From NCBI RefSeq assembly GCF_010092425.1, contig NZ_CP048030.1, positions 2,367,501-2,431,500 on the forward strand: DNA of 64,000 nucleotides, given 5' to 3'. The translations under genes were made by a program, and so were the position numbers. Of this stretch, positions 27,635 to 35,301 are shown one piece after another. The first letter of the stretch is position 1; every line of letters begins with the position of its first letter. This DNA is from Sinimarinibacterium sp. NLF-5-8 (lineage in GTDB: Bacteria > Pseudomonadota > Gammaproteobacteria > Nevskiales > Nevskiaceae). The notes under the pieces were generated by a model. It saw nothing but the letters and a program-made list of their open reading frames with translations. It did no database searches and was not told where the DNA came from.

Positions 27635-28525
27635 TTATAAACCGTGGGTTTTGAACCAGTCCTGCAACAAGTGCTGGGCATACCCGGCGGCGGTCTTGTC
27701 ATAAGTCGGGCGGTAATCGGCGTTGAAGCCGTGATCCACGCCGGGGAACATGACGATCTGCGAGCCGGATTTGCCTTTGCCGAGTTGCGCGCGCATTTGT
27801 TCGACCATCGGCTCGGTGATGTAGCTGTCTTTTCCGGCATACAGCCCCAGCACCGGCACTTGCAGCTGGTCGCCAATGTCCAGCGGATCGGCGGGTTTGA
27901 TTGCGCCATCCTTCATGCCGGCGAGCAGGCCGTAATACGCCACGCCCGCCTTGATCGCCGGATTGTGGTGGGCATACAGCCAGACGGTGCGGCCCCCCCA
28001 GCAGTAGCCGACGATGCCCACGCGCGCGCCATCGGCCTGGCCGCTGGCTTTGGCAAAGGCCAGCGTGGCGTCGAGATCTTGCATCACCTGTGCATCCGGC
28101 ACCTTGGAAACCACGGTGCCGAGGATCTCGCCGATGTCGGTCATTTTGGAAACATCGCCCTGGCGCGCGAACATTTCCGGCGCAATGGCGTAGTAGCCGA
28201 GCTTGGCAAAGCGGCGGCACATATCCTTGATGTGCTCATGCACGCCAAAGATTTCTTGCACCACCAGCAGCACCGGCGCGTTCTGGGCTTTTTCCGGCAC
28301 CGCGCGGTACGCCGGGATGTGGCCGTCTGCCACGGGGATTTGCACCTCACCGGCGGTGAGCCCGGCGGCATCGGTCTTGATCGCCTGCGCCTGCAACGCG
28401 CCGGAGGCCAGCGCAAAACCGCTGGCGAGTGAGGTGACCAAAAAGCTGCGGCGCGACAAACCCTGCTGCGGCGCGGGCGGGTGGGCGTGATCCAGTGGCG
28501 CAAGGCCGTATTGCATCAGGTTCAT
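27635..28525 (-). CDS. Dienelactone hydrolase family protein, Tat-exported
   Basis: Protein of 296 residues with a twin-arginine signal (SRRSFLVTSLASG, then Ala-rich to QAQA). The hydrolase core has the Cys nucleophile in VGYCWGGRTVW, Asp in LYAGKDSYI and His in PGVDHGFNAD, which together form the Cys-His-Asp triad of carboxymethylenebutenolidases. The substrate is unknown; exported members of this family are widespread and not necessarily aromatic-degradation enzymes. Starts at 28525 and 28516 are both possible. It forms a probable operon with the downstream lipid-kinase gene. Confidence 0.9.
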   Translation of the reverse strand: MNLMQYGLAPLDHAHPPAPQQGLSRRSFLVTSLASGFALASGALQAQAIKTDAAGLTAGEVQIPVADGHIPAYRAVPEKAQNAPVLLVVQEIFGVHEHIKDMCRRFAKLGYYAIAPEMFARQGDVSKMTDIGEILGTVVSKVPDAQVMQDLDATLAFAKASGQADGARVGIVGYCWGGRTVWLYAHHNPAIKAGVAYYGLLAGMKDGAIKPADPLDIGDQLQVPVLGLYAGKDSYITEPMVEQMRAQLGKGKSGSQIVMFPGVDHGFNADYRPTYDKTAAGYAQHLLQDWFKTHGL

Positions 28526-28663
28526 GAGACGAGCTACGCGAGGAAACGGGATGGCGACTATGCGGGCGCGCGCGGCGGTGACGCAAGCGTGTAGACCGTG
28601 CGAACAGGCCCATGGCGCGCGCGCAAAGCCGCCGCCCGATCTATTGCCGCCGATCGTGCCGGG

Positions 28664-29698
28664 TCACGGACACGGAATCGTAAAGCGCGCGTGAATCTGC
28701 TCAATGCCTTTGAGCACCGCGCGCGGCAGGGTCAGGTTGATGCTGTCCAGATTGCTTTGCAGTTGTTCCAGCGTGGTGGCGCCGATAATGGTGCTGGTGA
28801 CAAAGCTGCGGCTGTTGACGTAGGCCAGTGCCATTTGCGCGGGGTCCAGGCCGTGTTGCTGTGCCAGCGCCACATATTCGGCGGTGGCGGCCATGCCCTG
28901 TTCGCCGTTGTAGCGGGAGAAGCGGGTAAACAATGTGAGCCGGCCTTTTTCGGGGCGCGCGCCGTTCAAGTATTTGCCGCTGAGCATGCCAAAGGCCAGC
29001 GGTGAGTAGGCCAGCAGGCCGGTGCGTTCCTTGTGGGCAAACTCGGCCAGGCCGACTTCAAAGCTGCGGTTGAGCAGGCTGTAGGGATTTTGGATGCTTT
29101 GCACGCGCGGCAGGCTTTTTTCGCGCGCCAGACGCAGGTATTCCATCGTGCCCCACGGGGTTTCGTTGGAAATACCGATATGCCGGACTTTGCCTTGCTG
29201 CACCAGCTCACCCAGCGCCGACAGGGTTTCTTCAATGCTGACGCCGCCGTCGCTGTCGCGGTGGTCGTAACCGAGCTGCCCAAAATAGTTGGTGGGGCGC
29301 TGCGGCCAGTGAACCTGGTAGAGGTCGATGTAGTCGGTTTTGAGCCGCTGCAAGCTGGTTTCGCAGGCGGCGAGAACTTGCGCGCGGTCGAGTCTGGGGC
29401 CGCCGCGCAGGTAGGGAAACATGCCGGGGCCGATGACTTTGCTGGCAATGACCAACTCTTGGCGGCGGCCTGTTTTTTGCAGCCAGTTGCCCAGATAGGT
29501 TTCCGTCAGCCCCTGGGTTTCGGCCTTGGGCGGGACGGGGTACATCTCGGCCACGTCGATGAAGTTGACACCATGCGCCAGCGCCAGGTCGATCTGGGCG
29601 TGGGCGTCGGCTTCGCTGTTTTGCTCGCCCCAGGTCATGCTGCCCAGCGCGATTTTGCTCAACCGAAGATCGGTGCTGCCAAGGGTGCTGTAGTGCAT
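28664..29698 (-). CDS. tas: NADP(H)-dependent aldo-keto reductase, Tas-like
   Basis: Protein of 344 residues closely resembling E. coli Tas: MHYSTLGSTDLRLSKIALGS at the start, FIDVAEMYPVPPKAETQG, and a TIM-barrel layout. The AKR catalytic tetrad is visible as Asp and Tyr (FIDVAEMYP), Lys (VIASKVIG) and His (LYQVHWPQR). The cofactor-binding end is STIIGATTLEQLQSNLDSI. It reduces aldehydes or ketones; the physiological substrate is unknown. It lies 12 bp downstream of the phosphoribulokinase gene on the same strand. Confidence 0.93.
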   Translation of the reverse strand: MHYSTLGSTDLRLSKIALGSMTWGEQNSEADAHAQIDLALAHGVNFIDVAEMYPVPPKAETQGLTETYLGNWLQKTGRRQELVIASKVIGPGMFPYLRGGPRLDRAQVLAACETSLQRLKTDYIDLYQVHWPQRPTNYFGQLGYDHRDSDGGVSIEETLSALGELVQQGKVRHIGISNETPWGTMEYLRLAREKSLPRVQSIQNPYSLLNRSFEVGLAEFAHKERTGLLAYSPLAFGMLSGKYLNGARPEKGRLTLFTRFSRYNGEQGMAATAEYVALAQQHGLDPAQMALAYVNSRSFVTSTIIGATTLEQLQSNLDSINLTLPRAVLKGIEQIHARFTIPCP

Positions 29699-29710
29699 CG
29701 CGGATTTTCC

Positions 29711-30601
29711 TTACGGCGCGCGCGCGGCGCTTTGATTGCGGCGGTCAATGAGTTGCTGCACGGCGGGTTTGATCACCAGCTCCATCGCGCGCTGTTGCTG
29801 CAAGCCGGGGACGACAACGGTGTGGGCGTTGCTGCGAAACGCACCGGGGAGTTCACCCAGCAGCAGTTCAATATCGGCCTTCATCCGCGCGCGCTCGTGA
29901 AAGTGGATGACGACCAGGCTTTCTTCCGGGCGCGGAATCTCGCGCACCATCAGCGGATTGCTGGTATCCACCAGCGGCACGCGCTGAAAGTTGACATCGG
30001 TGCGCGAGTATTGCGGCACGATGTGGGTCACATAGTCGGGCATCCGCCGCAAGATGGTGTGGCGTACCGCTTCTGCATCGTAGCCGCGCTCGGCGGTATC
30101 ACGTTGCAGCTTTTGAATCCATTCCAGATTGATCACCGGCACCACGCCGATGAGCAAATCCATGTGCTGCGCAATATCCACCTCGCCGCCCACATAGCCG
30201 CCGTGCAGCCCTTCGTAAAACAGCAAATCGGTATCGGTGGGCAGCGGCTCCCACGGCGTAAACGTGCCCACCGGCTGACCGGCTTGCTCGGCCTCGTCCT
30301 CGCGGTGCAGGTAATGGCGAACGGTGCCGGTGCCGTGCTCGGCGTATTCGCGCAGCAGATTTTCCAGCCGTTCGAGCAGGTTGCCGGAGGGGCCAAACAG
30401 CGAAAAGTTTTCACTGCGGATGCGCGCGCGCTCCAGCGTGCGGCGGACTTGCTCACGATCGTAAGCATGAAAGGCATCGCCTTCGATCTGCGCCGCGCGC
30501 ACACCGAGCTGCTCAAACACATGCGTCAGCGCGCGCACGGCGGTGCTGGTACCGGCACCGCTGGAACCCGTAATACCAATAATCGGATGCTCAATCGACA
30601 C
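29711..30601 (-). CDS. prkB: Phosphoribulokinase (PrkB-type)
   Basis: Protein of 296 residues matching proteobacterial phosphoribulokinases. The P-loop is GITGSSGAGTSTAV; further segments are IEGDAFHAYDREQV, FSLFGPSGN, LLFYEGLHGG and VPVINLEWIQKL. The class converts ribulose 5-phosphate to the 1,5-bisphosphate in the Calvin cycle, but many heterotrophic gammaproteobacteria carry an orphan copy of unknown role. No RuBisCO or other Calvin gene lies in this window. The start is GTG 30601 with GGAG 7 nt before. Probably co-transcribed with tas. Confidence 0.92.
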   Translation of the reverse strand: MSIEHPIIGITGSSGAGTSTAVRALTHVFEQLGVRAAQIEGDAFHAYDREQVRRTLERARIRSENFSLFGPSGNLLERLENLLREYAEHGTGTVRHYLHREDEAEQAGQPVGTFTPWEPLPTDTDLLFYEGLHGGYVGGEVDIAQHMDLLIGVVPVINLEWIQKLQRDTAERGYDAEAVRHTILRRMPDYVTHIVPQYSRTDVNFQRVPLVDTSNPLMVREIPRPEESLVVIHFHERARMKADIELLLGELPGAFRSNAHTVVVPGLQQQRAMELVIKPAVQQLIDRRNQSAARAP

Positions 30602-30696
30602 GCGCGCGCTCCATGAAGTTGGATCTTTTACAAAAAAGGTGAGTGCAGTCTTTTACCAAAATCCCGTTTTTGCTTAAAAAACAAAGGCACAAAACT

Positions 30697-31449
30697 TTAG
30701 CGGTTTGCGCGCGAACCGACCCGTTCAAACGCCAAATCCCAAACGCCGTGACCGAGCCGCTCACCGCGCAGTTCAAACTTGGTTTTAAGCCGGTTGGCCG
30801 GGCGCTCAACGTAATCACCGCTGGCCGACAGGTTACGCAACTGCGGCACGGCGTTGAGCACGCTGACCATGTGTTCGGCGTATTCCGCCCAGTCGGTCGC
30901 CAGGCTCAAACGCCCGCCGATTTTCAGGCGCGACACGGCAAGCTGTGCAAACGCAGGCTGCACCAGGCGGCGTTTGTTGTGGCGCTTTTTGTGCCAGGGG
31001 TCGGGAAACTGGATGACGATTTCATCCAGCGCCTCGGCGGCGATGCCGTGGCGCAACACCTCCACCGCATCGTGACAGGCCACGCGCAGATTGCGGCGGC
31101 CAATGCCGTCGGCGCGGTGCAGCAGGCGGCCCACACCGGGGCGGTGGACTTCCACACCGAAAAAATCGCACTCCGGTTCGGCTTCAACGCGGCTAAACAA
31201 GTAGTCGCCCATGCCAAAGCCAATCTCAAACACCACCGGCGCGCGGCGGCCAAACAGCGCGGGCAAATCCAGCGGTTGCGCGGGCTGCTCGATGCCGTAA
31301 AGCGGCCACAGTTCTTCCAGCGCGCGGTGCTGGCCGCTGGTGAGCCGCCCTTCGCGGCGCACGAACGAGCGAATCCGCCGATGTTCCGGCGTGGATTCGG
31401 GCGCTTGTTCTGGCGCAGATGCGCGCGCGCGCGCGGCGTCGTCAGACAT
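30697..31449 (-). CDS. trmB: tRNA (guanine-N7-)-methyltransferase TrmB
   Basis: Methylates G46 in the tRNA variable loop. The SAM site VVFEIGFGMGDYLF and the family signature FPDPWHKKRHNKRR are present, with LATDWAEYAEHM near the C-terminus. Length is about 250 residues with a low-complexity Ala/Glu-rich N-terminal extension (ARARASAPEQAPESTPE). ATG 31449 is 11 bp after the thiG stop; an in-frame TTG at 31464 would overlap thiG. The thiG-trmB order is also seen in pseudomonads. Confidence 0.95.
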   Translation of the reverse strand: MSDDAARARASAPEQAPESTPEHRRIRSFVRREGRLTSGQHRALEELWPLYGIEQPAQPLDLPALFGRRAPVVFEIGFGMGDYLFSRVEAEPECDFFGVEVHRPGVGRLLHRADGIGRRNLRVACHDAVEVLRHGIAAEALDEIVIQFPDPWHKKRHNKRRLVQPAFAQLAVSRLKIGGRLSLATDWAEYAEHMVSVLNAVPQLRNLSASGDYVERPANRLKTKFELRGERLGHGVWDLAFERVGSRANR

Positions 31450-31460
31450 GTTGGGCAAAC

Positions 31461-32243
31461 TCAAAACGGCAACCCCTCCACCGGCGACGAGGCGCTGGCA
31501 AAGCGGCGGCGCGGCATCCGTCCGGCCAGACGCGCATCACGACCCGCTTCAATCGCCTTGCGCATCGCGCGCGCCATCCGCACCGGATCGCGCGCCTCCG
31601 CAATCGCGGTGTTCATCAGCACGCCATCGCAGCCCAGCTCCATTGCAATCGCCGCGTCGGAGGCGGTGCCCACACCGGCATCGACGATGATCGGCACCTT
31701 GGCCTGCTCCACAATCGTCAGAATGTTGTACTTGTTCTGAATGCCCAGGCCAGAGCCAATCGGCGCCGCCAGCGGCATCACTGCCACGCAGCCCATGTCT
31801 TCCAAGCGCTTGCAGATGATGGGATCGTCGCTGGTGTACACCATCACCTTGAAGCCGTCTTTGATCAGCAATTCAGCGGCTTGCAGCGTGGCGGGCACAT
31901 CGGGATACAGGGTTTTGCTGTCGCCCAGCACTTCGAGTTTGACCAGATCGTGCCCATCCAACAGCTCACGCGCGAGGCGGCAGGTGCGCACCGCATCCTC
32001 GGCGGTATAACAGCCAGCAGTGTTGGGCAAAATCGTGTACTTCTCCGGCGGAATCACGTCCAGCAGATTCGGCTCGTCCTTGTTTTGGCCGATGTTGGTG
32101 CGGCGAATCGCCACCGTCACAATCTGCGCACCGCTGGCCTCGATCGCCCGCTGCGTTTCGTCCATGTCCTTGTATTTGCCGGTGCCCACCAGCAGCCGAG
32201 ACGAAAACGCCTTGCCGGCAATCATCAATGCGTCGCTCACCAC
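31461..32243 (-). CDS. thiG: Thiazole synthase ThiG
   Basis: Forms the thiazole phosphate moiety of thiamine from deoxyxylulose phosphate, dehydroglycine and ThiS-thiocarboxylate. TIM-barrel segments are recognisable: [54 protein letters not shown] with the Schiff-base Lys region, and [20 protein letters not shown]. It has 260 residues, the normal length. The start is a double GTG (32243/32240) preceded by AAGGAG. The small carrier thiS, usually just upstream, is not found here; a hemerythrin gene takes that place. Confidence 0.96.
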   Translation of the reverse strand: MVSDALMIAGKAFSSRLLVGTGKYKDMDETQRAIEASGAQIVTVAIRRTNIGQNKDEPNLLDVIPPEKYTILPNTAGCYTAEDAVRTCRLARELLDGHDLVKLEVLGDSKTLYPDVPATLQAAELLIKDGFKVMVYTSDDPIICKRLEDMGCVAVMPLAAPIGSGLGIQNKYNILTIVEQAKVPIIVDAGVGTASDAAIAMELGCDGVLMNTAIAEARDPVRMARAMRKAIEAGRDARLAGRMPRRRFASASSPVEGLPF

Positions 32244-32309
32244 AAAACTCCTTGGTTTTTAAAACCTCTCGCCGCGCGCGGCGGGGGCAAAATTGTAATG
32301 CCGGTTTGA

Positions 32310-32762
32310 TTACGCCGTGGCACCACCCGCCCACACGCGCGCTTGCAGCTCGGCGGGCAGTTCATGCGCCAGGGCGTCTTCTTCACGCAAATGGTGATGC
32401 TCCAGTACATGCCGCAAGGTGTGCGCGGCGTCGATCAACATCAGCGTGGCAACGCGCGCGCCGCGCGCGCTCTGCGGCGGCTGCGCCACCACCCGCGCCA
32501 GCTTTTCGGCATACGCCTGTGCCAGCTTCACAATCCGCGCGTGCTCCAGCGTGTAGACCTTGGCCTGCCAGCGCGCGCCTTGGGGAATGGCCGCAAATAA
32601 CTGGGATTCTTCAATCTCAATATGCCGCTGCGTGGCAGCCAACCAGGTTTCAAACCCGGTTTGCGCCTGCACAAAATCCGCCCCGGCAACATCAAGCAAA
32701 TGCGCGCGCAGCAGATCATCCAGCCGTGCATGCTCGCGTTCAAACAGATTCAAATCGCTCAT
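32310..32762 (-). CDS. Hemerythrin HHE cation-binding domain protein
   Basis: Protein of 150 residues forming a four-helix-bundle metal site: EREHARLDDLLRAH (helix 1), RHIEIEESQLF (HxxxE, helix 2), LEHARIVKLAQAY (helix 3) and HVLEHHHLREED (helix 4). These give the His/Glu ligands of a di-iron hemerythrin-like site. It may bind oxygen or NO, store iron, or protect against oxidative stress; the specific role is unknown. No signal peptide. It is the last native gene before the attC array. Confidence 0.88.
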   Translation of the reverse strand: MSDLNLFEREHARLDDLLRAHLLDVAGADFVQAQTGFETWLAATQRHIEIEESQLFAAIPQGARWQAKVYTLEHARIVKLAQAYAEKLARVVAQPPQSARGARVATLMLIDAAHTLRHVLEHHHLREEDALAHELPAELQARVWAGGATA

Positions 32763-32780
32763 GTGGTCAACCTCCGGGGT

Positions 32781-32858
32781 TTATTCTGGCAGCTTGACCC
32801 GCGGCGCCGATGCAAACCGCAGCGCATCCTGAGCCATTTGTTCGAGAGCGATGTTCAT
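32781..32858 (-). pseudogene. Short frame, possibly a decayed addiction-module gene
   Basis: A 25-codon frame reading MNIALEQMAQDALRF then a short unrelated tail, ending in TAA. The start resembles small addiction-module proteins that begin with a similar amphipathic helix (xxxLEQxAxxALxLxxxER), but the rest of such a protein is missing. No clear ribosome site. It may be a remnant or chance. Confidence 0.25.
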
Positions 32859-33029
32859 CGTCCCCACCGTTCTCTGTGCCCGGTGGGAAATCCCTGCACT
32901 TTAAACTGCTGTCAAAAGTGGGGGGATTATCGACCGATGTTGTTGACCATCAGGACACGGGATCACGATAGGAGTCAGCCATAAATAGCGGATAGCGATT
33001 TTTATCTATGTAATCGTACGGGATGCAAC
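32859..33029. other. Non-coding gap before the attC array
   Basis: No convincing gene in either direction. It contains a short stem CCCACCG / CGGTGGG around 32863-32886 and an AT-richer stretch (about 32980-33015). GCGCGC tracts, frequent on the native side, stop here, so this is probably the transition into acquired DNA. Confidence 0.5.
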
Positions 33030-33089
33030 AGCTAACGCCTTAATTAAGCTGCGCCGCGAAGCGGCGTCGGCTTGAATGAATTGTTAGCT
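33030..33089 (-). other. attC recombination site 1
   Basis: A 60-bp imperfect palindrome bounded by AGCTAAC (33030-33036) and GTTAGCT (33083-33089), the integrase core sites. Inner arms TTAATTAAGC and GCTTGAATGAA are unequal, giving the extrahelical base expected of attC. The centre is a GC hairpin (GCCGCGAAGCGGC). Read on the minus strand it starts CTAACAATTCATTCAAGC, very like attC sites of aadA-type resistance cassettes. It lies 2 bp past the toxin stop, as the 3' end of the toxin-antitoxin cassette. Confidence 0.9.
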
Positions 33090-33090
33090 G

Positions 33091-33354
33091 CTACTCGTAG
33101 TGTGTCCACATGCGTAGCACTTTGACAACGTGCTCCGATTGCAGCACCTCATAGACGAGTCGATGTTGAATATTGATGCGTCTGGAGTAGGCACCAGCTA
33201 AATCACCCACAAGCTTTTCGTAAGGTGGCGGATTCTTGAAGGGATTGTCTGTGACGATGTTGAGTAGTGTCTGAGCCTTGTCCTTGAGTCCCGAAGAAGC
33301 AAGGTTGCGTGCGTCTTTCTGAGCCTGCTTGGTGAAGACGATACGCCAAATCAC
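33091..33354 (-). CDS. YoeB/Txe-family mRNA-cleaving toxin
   Basis: Toxin of 87 residues: WRIVFTKQAQKDARNL at the start, NPFKNPPPYEKLVGDL in the middle and YSRRINIQHRLVYEV near the end, with a C-terminal RMWTHYE. These are hallmarks of the YoeB (RelE superfamily) ribosome-dependent RNases; the family's catalytic Glu, Arg, His and terminal Tyr regions are present. The start overlaps the antitoxin stop by 4 bp (ATGA), implying coupled translation. It ends 2 bp before attC site 1, so the pair forms a complete cassette. Toxin-antitoxin cassettes are known to stabilise large integron arrays. Confidence 0.93.
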   Translation of the reverse strand: MIWRIVFTKQAQKDARNLASSGLKDKAQTLLNIVTDNPFKNPPPYEKLVGDLAGAYSRRINIQHRLVYEVLQSEHVVKVLRMWTHYE

Positions 33355-33593
33355 CAGTCAAGCTCTGTTGTGCACGAATCAATAGGCTCAGCCATCCCAG
33401 CCTTGATGGAGTCACGCATGCCGGGAACAGAGAGCAAGAAGAGTGTCTCTTGAATGGCAGTCCAATCCTCCTCTGCGACCAGCACGGCATTGCTACGCTT
33501 GCCAGAGATAAGGATCGGGCGATGTGACTGCGCCGTCTGATCCATAAGGCGATACAGATTAGCGCGAGCTTCGCTTGCGGTGAGCGTGGTCAT
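33351..33593 (-). CDS. Phd/YefM-family antitoxin
   Basis: Antitoxin of 80 residues. The N-terminal DNA-binding half (TLTASEARANLYRLMDQ, then ILISGKRSNAVLVAEEDW) is typical of YefM/Phd proteins. The C-terminal tail (GMAEPIDSCTTELDW) is the disordered toxin-wrapping part. It probably neutralises the adjoining YoeB-like toxin and represses its own promoter in the 33594-33665 leader. It reads in the same direction as the attC sites, as expected for a cassette gene. Confidence 0.92.
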   Translation of the reverse strand: MTTLTASEARANLYRLMDQTAQSHRPILISGKRSNAVLVAEEDWTAIQETLFLLSVPGMRDSIKAGMAEPIDSCTTELDW

Positions 33594-33665
33594 AGCGGCG
33601 TTCCGAAGTGCTAGGAATAGTCAGCGTACGTCATGTCGTACGTTGACGCAAGTGCCGCTTGTGGC

Positions 33666-33732
33666 AGCTAACGTCCAAACTCAGCCGACGTGACGCGAAG
33701 CGGCACGGTCGGCTGGAGTGCCTTGTTGGGCT
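33666..33732 (-). other. attC recombination site 2
   Basis: A 67-bp imperfect palindrome with core sites AGCTAAC (33666-33672) and GTTGGGC (33725-33731). Inner arms CAGCCGAC and GTCGGCTG surround a small hairpin with GACGCGAAGCGGC. Read on the minus strand it starts GCCCAACAAGGCACTCCAGC, a widespread attC consensus. The lipoprotein frame of the adjacent cassette runs into it and stops in its terminal GTTAG. Confidence 0.9.
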
Positions 33733-33841
33733 GCACTCTGCCCGAGATACTTCTTGAAATACCCGGCTTTAGTGGAAGACCACAACCAGCAAGCGACACA
33801 GCAACGGCGAAGATTCCAAAAAAGCGCACGATAGCTCTCAT
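33668..33841 (-). CDS. 57-residue cassette lipoprotein
   Basis: A small frame starting MRAIVRFFGIFAVAVSLAGC: positively charged start, hydrophobic core and a lipobox (LAGC), so a lipoprotein with a mature part of about 38 residues. The last 20 residues (QPNKALQPTVPLRVTSAEFG) are encoded by attC site 2 itself, the stop TAG lying in its final core site. The ATG comes just 5 bases after the core site of attC site 3, so there is almost no leader and expression depends on upstream cassettes. Cassettes of about 180 bp encoding tiny lipoproteins are known in chromosomal integrons. Function unknown. Confidence 0.7.
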   Translation of the reverse strand: MRAIVRFFGIFAVAVSLAGCGLPLKPGISRSISGRVQPNKALQPTVPLRVTSAEFGR

Positions 33842-33846
33842 TAGCG

Positions 33847-33906
33847 GCCTAACGCCTGAATTAAGCCGCGACGCGAAGCGGCGTCGGCTTGAATGAATTG
33901 TTAGGG
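33847..33906 (-). other. attC recombination site 3
   Basis: A 60-bp imperfect palindrome with core sites GCCTAAC (33847-33853) and GTTAGGG (33900-33906). The arms TGAATTAAGCCG and CGGCTTGAATGAA flank a hairpin CGACGCGAAGCGGCG. It is nearly identical in its right half to attC site 1. In minus orientation it closes the cassette interrupted by the insertion sequence. Confidence 0.92.
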
Positions 33907-33975
33907 CTCAACGCGAAGTTGCTTGCCGCCGAACCAGACAATCCTTGTCTCTGCTTCACCCTCGGAATAGTGGGC
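33901..33975 (-). pseudogene. C-terminal remnant of an interrupted cassette gene
   Basis: From the left edge of the IS element to attC site 3 the minus strand reads 24 codons, AHYSEGEAETRIVWFGGKQL and then RVEP, with TAA inside the first core site of attC 3. It is the 3' end of a cassette gene. It does not join obviously onto the nuclease-like fragment on the other side of the IS, so it may come from a second gene after an IS-linked deletion. Confidence 0.6.
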
Positions 33976-35301
33976 GTGTCCTGAATTTTGTGTAAACGGA
34001 CCTTTGGCAGGAAACTGCCGACTTGTCCGGAGACACGATGAGCACCAAGAAACATGACGTACCTGACGCCCTGTTGACCAGCCTGCTGGCCGACTACCAG
34101 AAACCCGAAGACCTGACCGGCGAGAACGGCCTCCTGAAGCGGCTGACCAAGTTGCTGGTCGAGAAGGCGCTCGATGCCGAAATGGCCCAGCATCTCGGCC
34201 ACGCCAAGCACGAGCCGGTCGCGAATCCCGCCGGAAACACCCGCAACGGCCGTAGCAAGAAGACCCTCAAGGGCGAATTCGGCGAGTTGCCCATCGAAGT
34301 CCCGCGCGACCGCCACGACACCTTCGAGCCGCTGCTTATCCCCAAGCACCAGACCCGCTGGACCGGCTTCGACGACAAGGTCATCTCGCTCTACGCCCGC
34401 GGCATGACCGTCCGCGAGATCCAAAGCCACCTGGAGGAGATGTACGGCACCGAAGTTTCGCCCAGCCTGATCTCCTCGATCACCGACGCGGTGGCCGACG
34501 AGGTGAAGGCCTGGCAAGCGCGCCCCCTCGATCCGGTCTACCCGATCGTCTATCTCGACTGCATCCGCGTCAAGGTGCGCGAAGGCGCGGTGCGGGTGAA
34601 GGCGGTCTATCTCGCCATCGGCGTCACGCTGGCCGGCGAGAAGGAGGTGCTCGGCATGTGGCTCGCCCAGACCGAGGGTGCCAAGTTCTGGCTGCAGGTC
34701 GTCACCGAACTTCGGAACCGGGGCGTGCAGGACATCTTCATCGCCTGCGTCGACGGCCTGAAGGGTTTCCCCGAGGCGATCGAGGCCGTGTTCCCCAAGG
34801 CGGCGGTGCAGCTGTGCATCGTGCACATGGTGCGGCACAGCCTGAACTACGTGTCGTGGAAGCGGCGCCCCGAAGTCGCGGCCGACCTGAAGCGCATCTA
34901 CCAGTCCGTCACCGCCGACGAAGCCGAGCAGCGGCTGGGGGAATTCGAGGCGAAGTGGGATGCCGAGTATCTGCCGATCGGCCAGTCCTGGCGCCGGAAC
35001 TGGGCCAGGTTGATCCCGTTCTTCGACTACCCGCCGGAGATCAGGAAGGTGATCTACACGACCAATGCCATCGAGTCGGTGAACATGAGCCTGAGGAAAC
35101 TGACCAAGAACCGCGCCTCGTTCCCGAGCGACGAGGCGCTGATCAAGCTGTTCTATCTGGCGCTGAGGAACATCAGCCAGAAATGGACCATGCCGATCCG
35201 GGATTGGAAGGCTGCGCTGACTCGATTTACCATCCAGTTCGAGGAGCGGCTTCCTCAGCTGTGAATGAAACGCCGTTTACACAAAAATTCGGACAGGCCC
35301 A
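33971..35301 (+). mobile_element. IS256-family insertion sequence
   Basis: A 1.33-kb element with inexact terminal inverted repeats of about 29 bp. The left end starts TGGGCGTGTCCTGAATTT (33971 on) and the right end, read inward, starts TGGGCCTGTCCGAATTTT (from 35301); both reach TGTGTAAACGG. One transposase gene fills the interior. The flanks (GGAATAG on the left, GTTTTCT on the right) show no 8-9 bp duplication, unlike a fresh IS256 insertion. It lies inside a gene cassette between attC sites 3 and 4, in the opposite direction to the array. Confidence 0.9.
34038..35264 (+). CDS. IS256-family transposase
   Basis: Protein of 408 residues, full length for the family. N-terminal helices (LLKRLTKLLVEKALDAEMAQ) precede RNGRSKKTLKGEFGELPIEV and the catalytic DDE domain: first Asp in YPIVYLDCIRVKVR, second Asp in IACVDGLKGFPEAI, Glu in IYTTNAIESVN. 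C/H residues (VQLCIVHMVRHSL) are conserved in Mutator/IS256 transposases. ATG 34038 follows GGAGACACG. No frameshift or missing motif, so it may be active. Almost free of GCGCGC tracts, unlike native genes. Confidence 0.97.
   Translation: MSTKKHDVPDALLTSLLADYQKPEDLTGENGLLKRLTKLLVEKALDAEMAQHLGHAKHEPVANPAGNTRNGRSKKTLKGEFGELPIEVPRDRHDTFEPLLIPKHQTRWTGFDDKVISLYARGMTVREIQSHLEEMYGTEVSPSLISSITDAVADEVKAWQARPLDPVYPIVYLDCIRVKVREGAVRVKAVYLAIGVTLAGEKEVLGMWLAQTEGAKFWLQVVTELRNRGVQDIFIACVDGLKGFPEAIEAVFPKAAVQLCIVHMVRHSLNYVSWKRRPEVAADLKRIYQSVTADEAEQRLGEFEAKWDAEYLPIGQSWRRNWARLIPFFDYPPEIRKVIYTTNAIESVNMSLRKLTKNRASFPSDEALIKLFYLALRNISQKWTMPIRDWKAALTRFTIQFEERLPQL

Noticed and set aside
29033..30616. A 527-codon plus frame opposite tas and the phosphoribulokinase
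   Set aside because: Antisense to two genes with clear catalytic motifs; composition typical of reverse-strand shadows in this genome.
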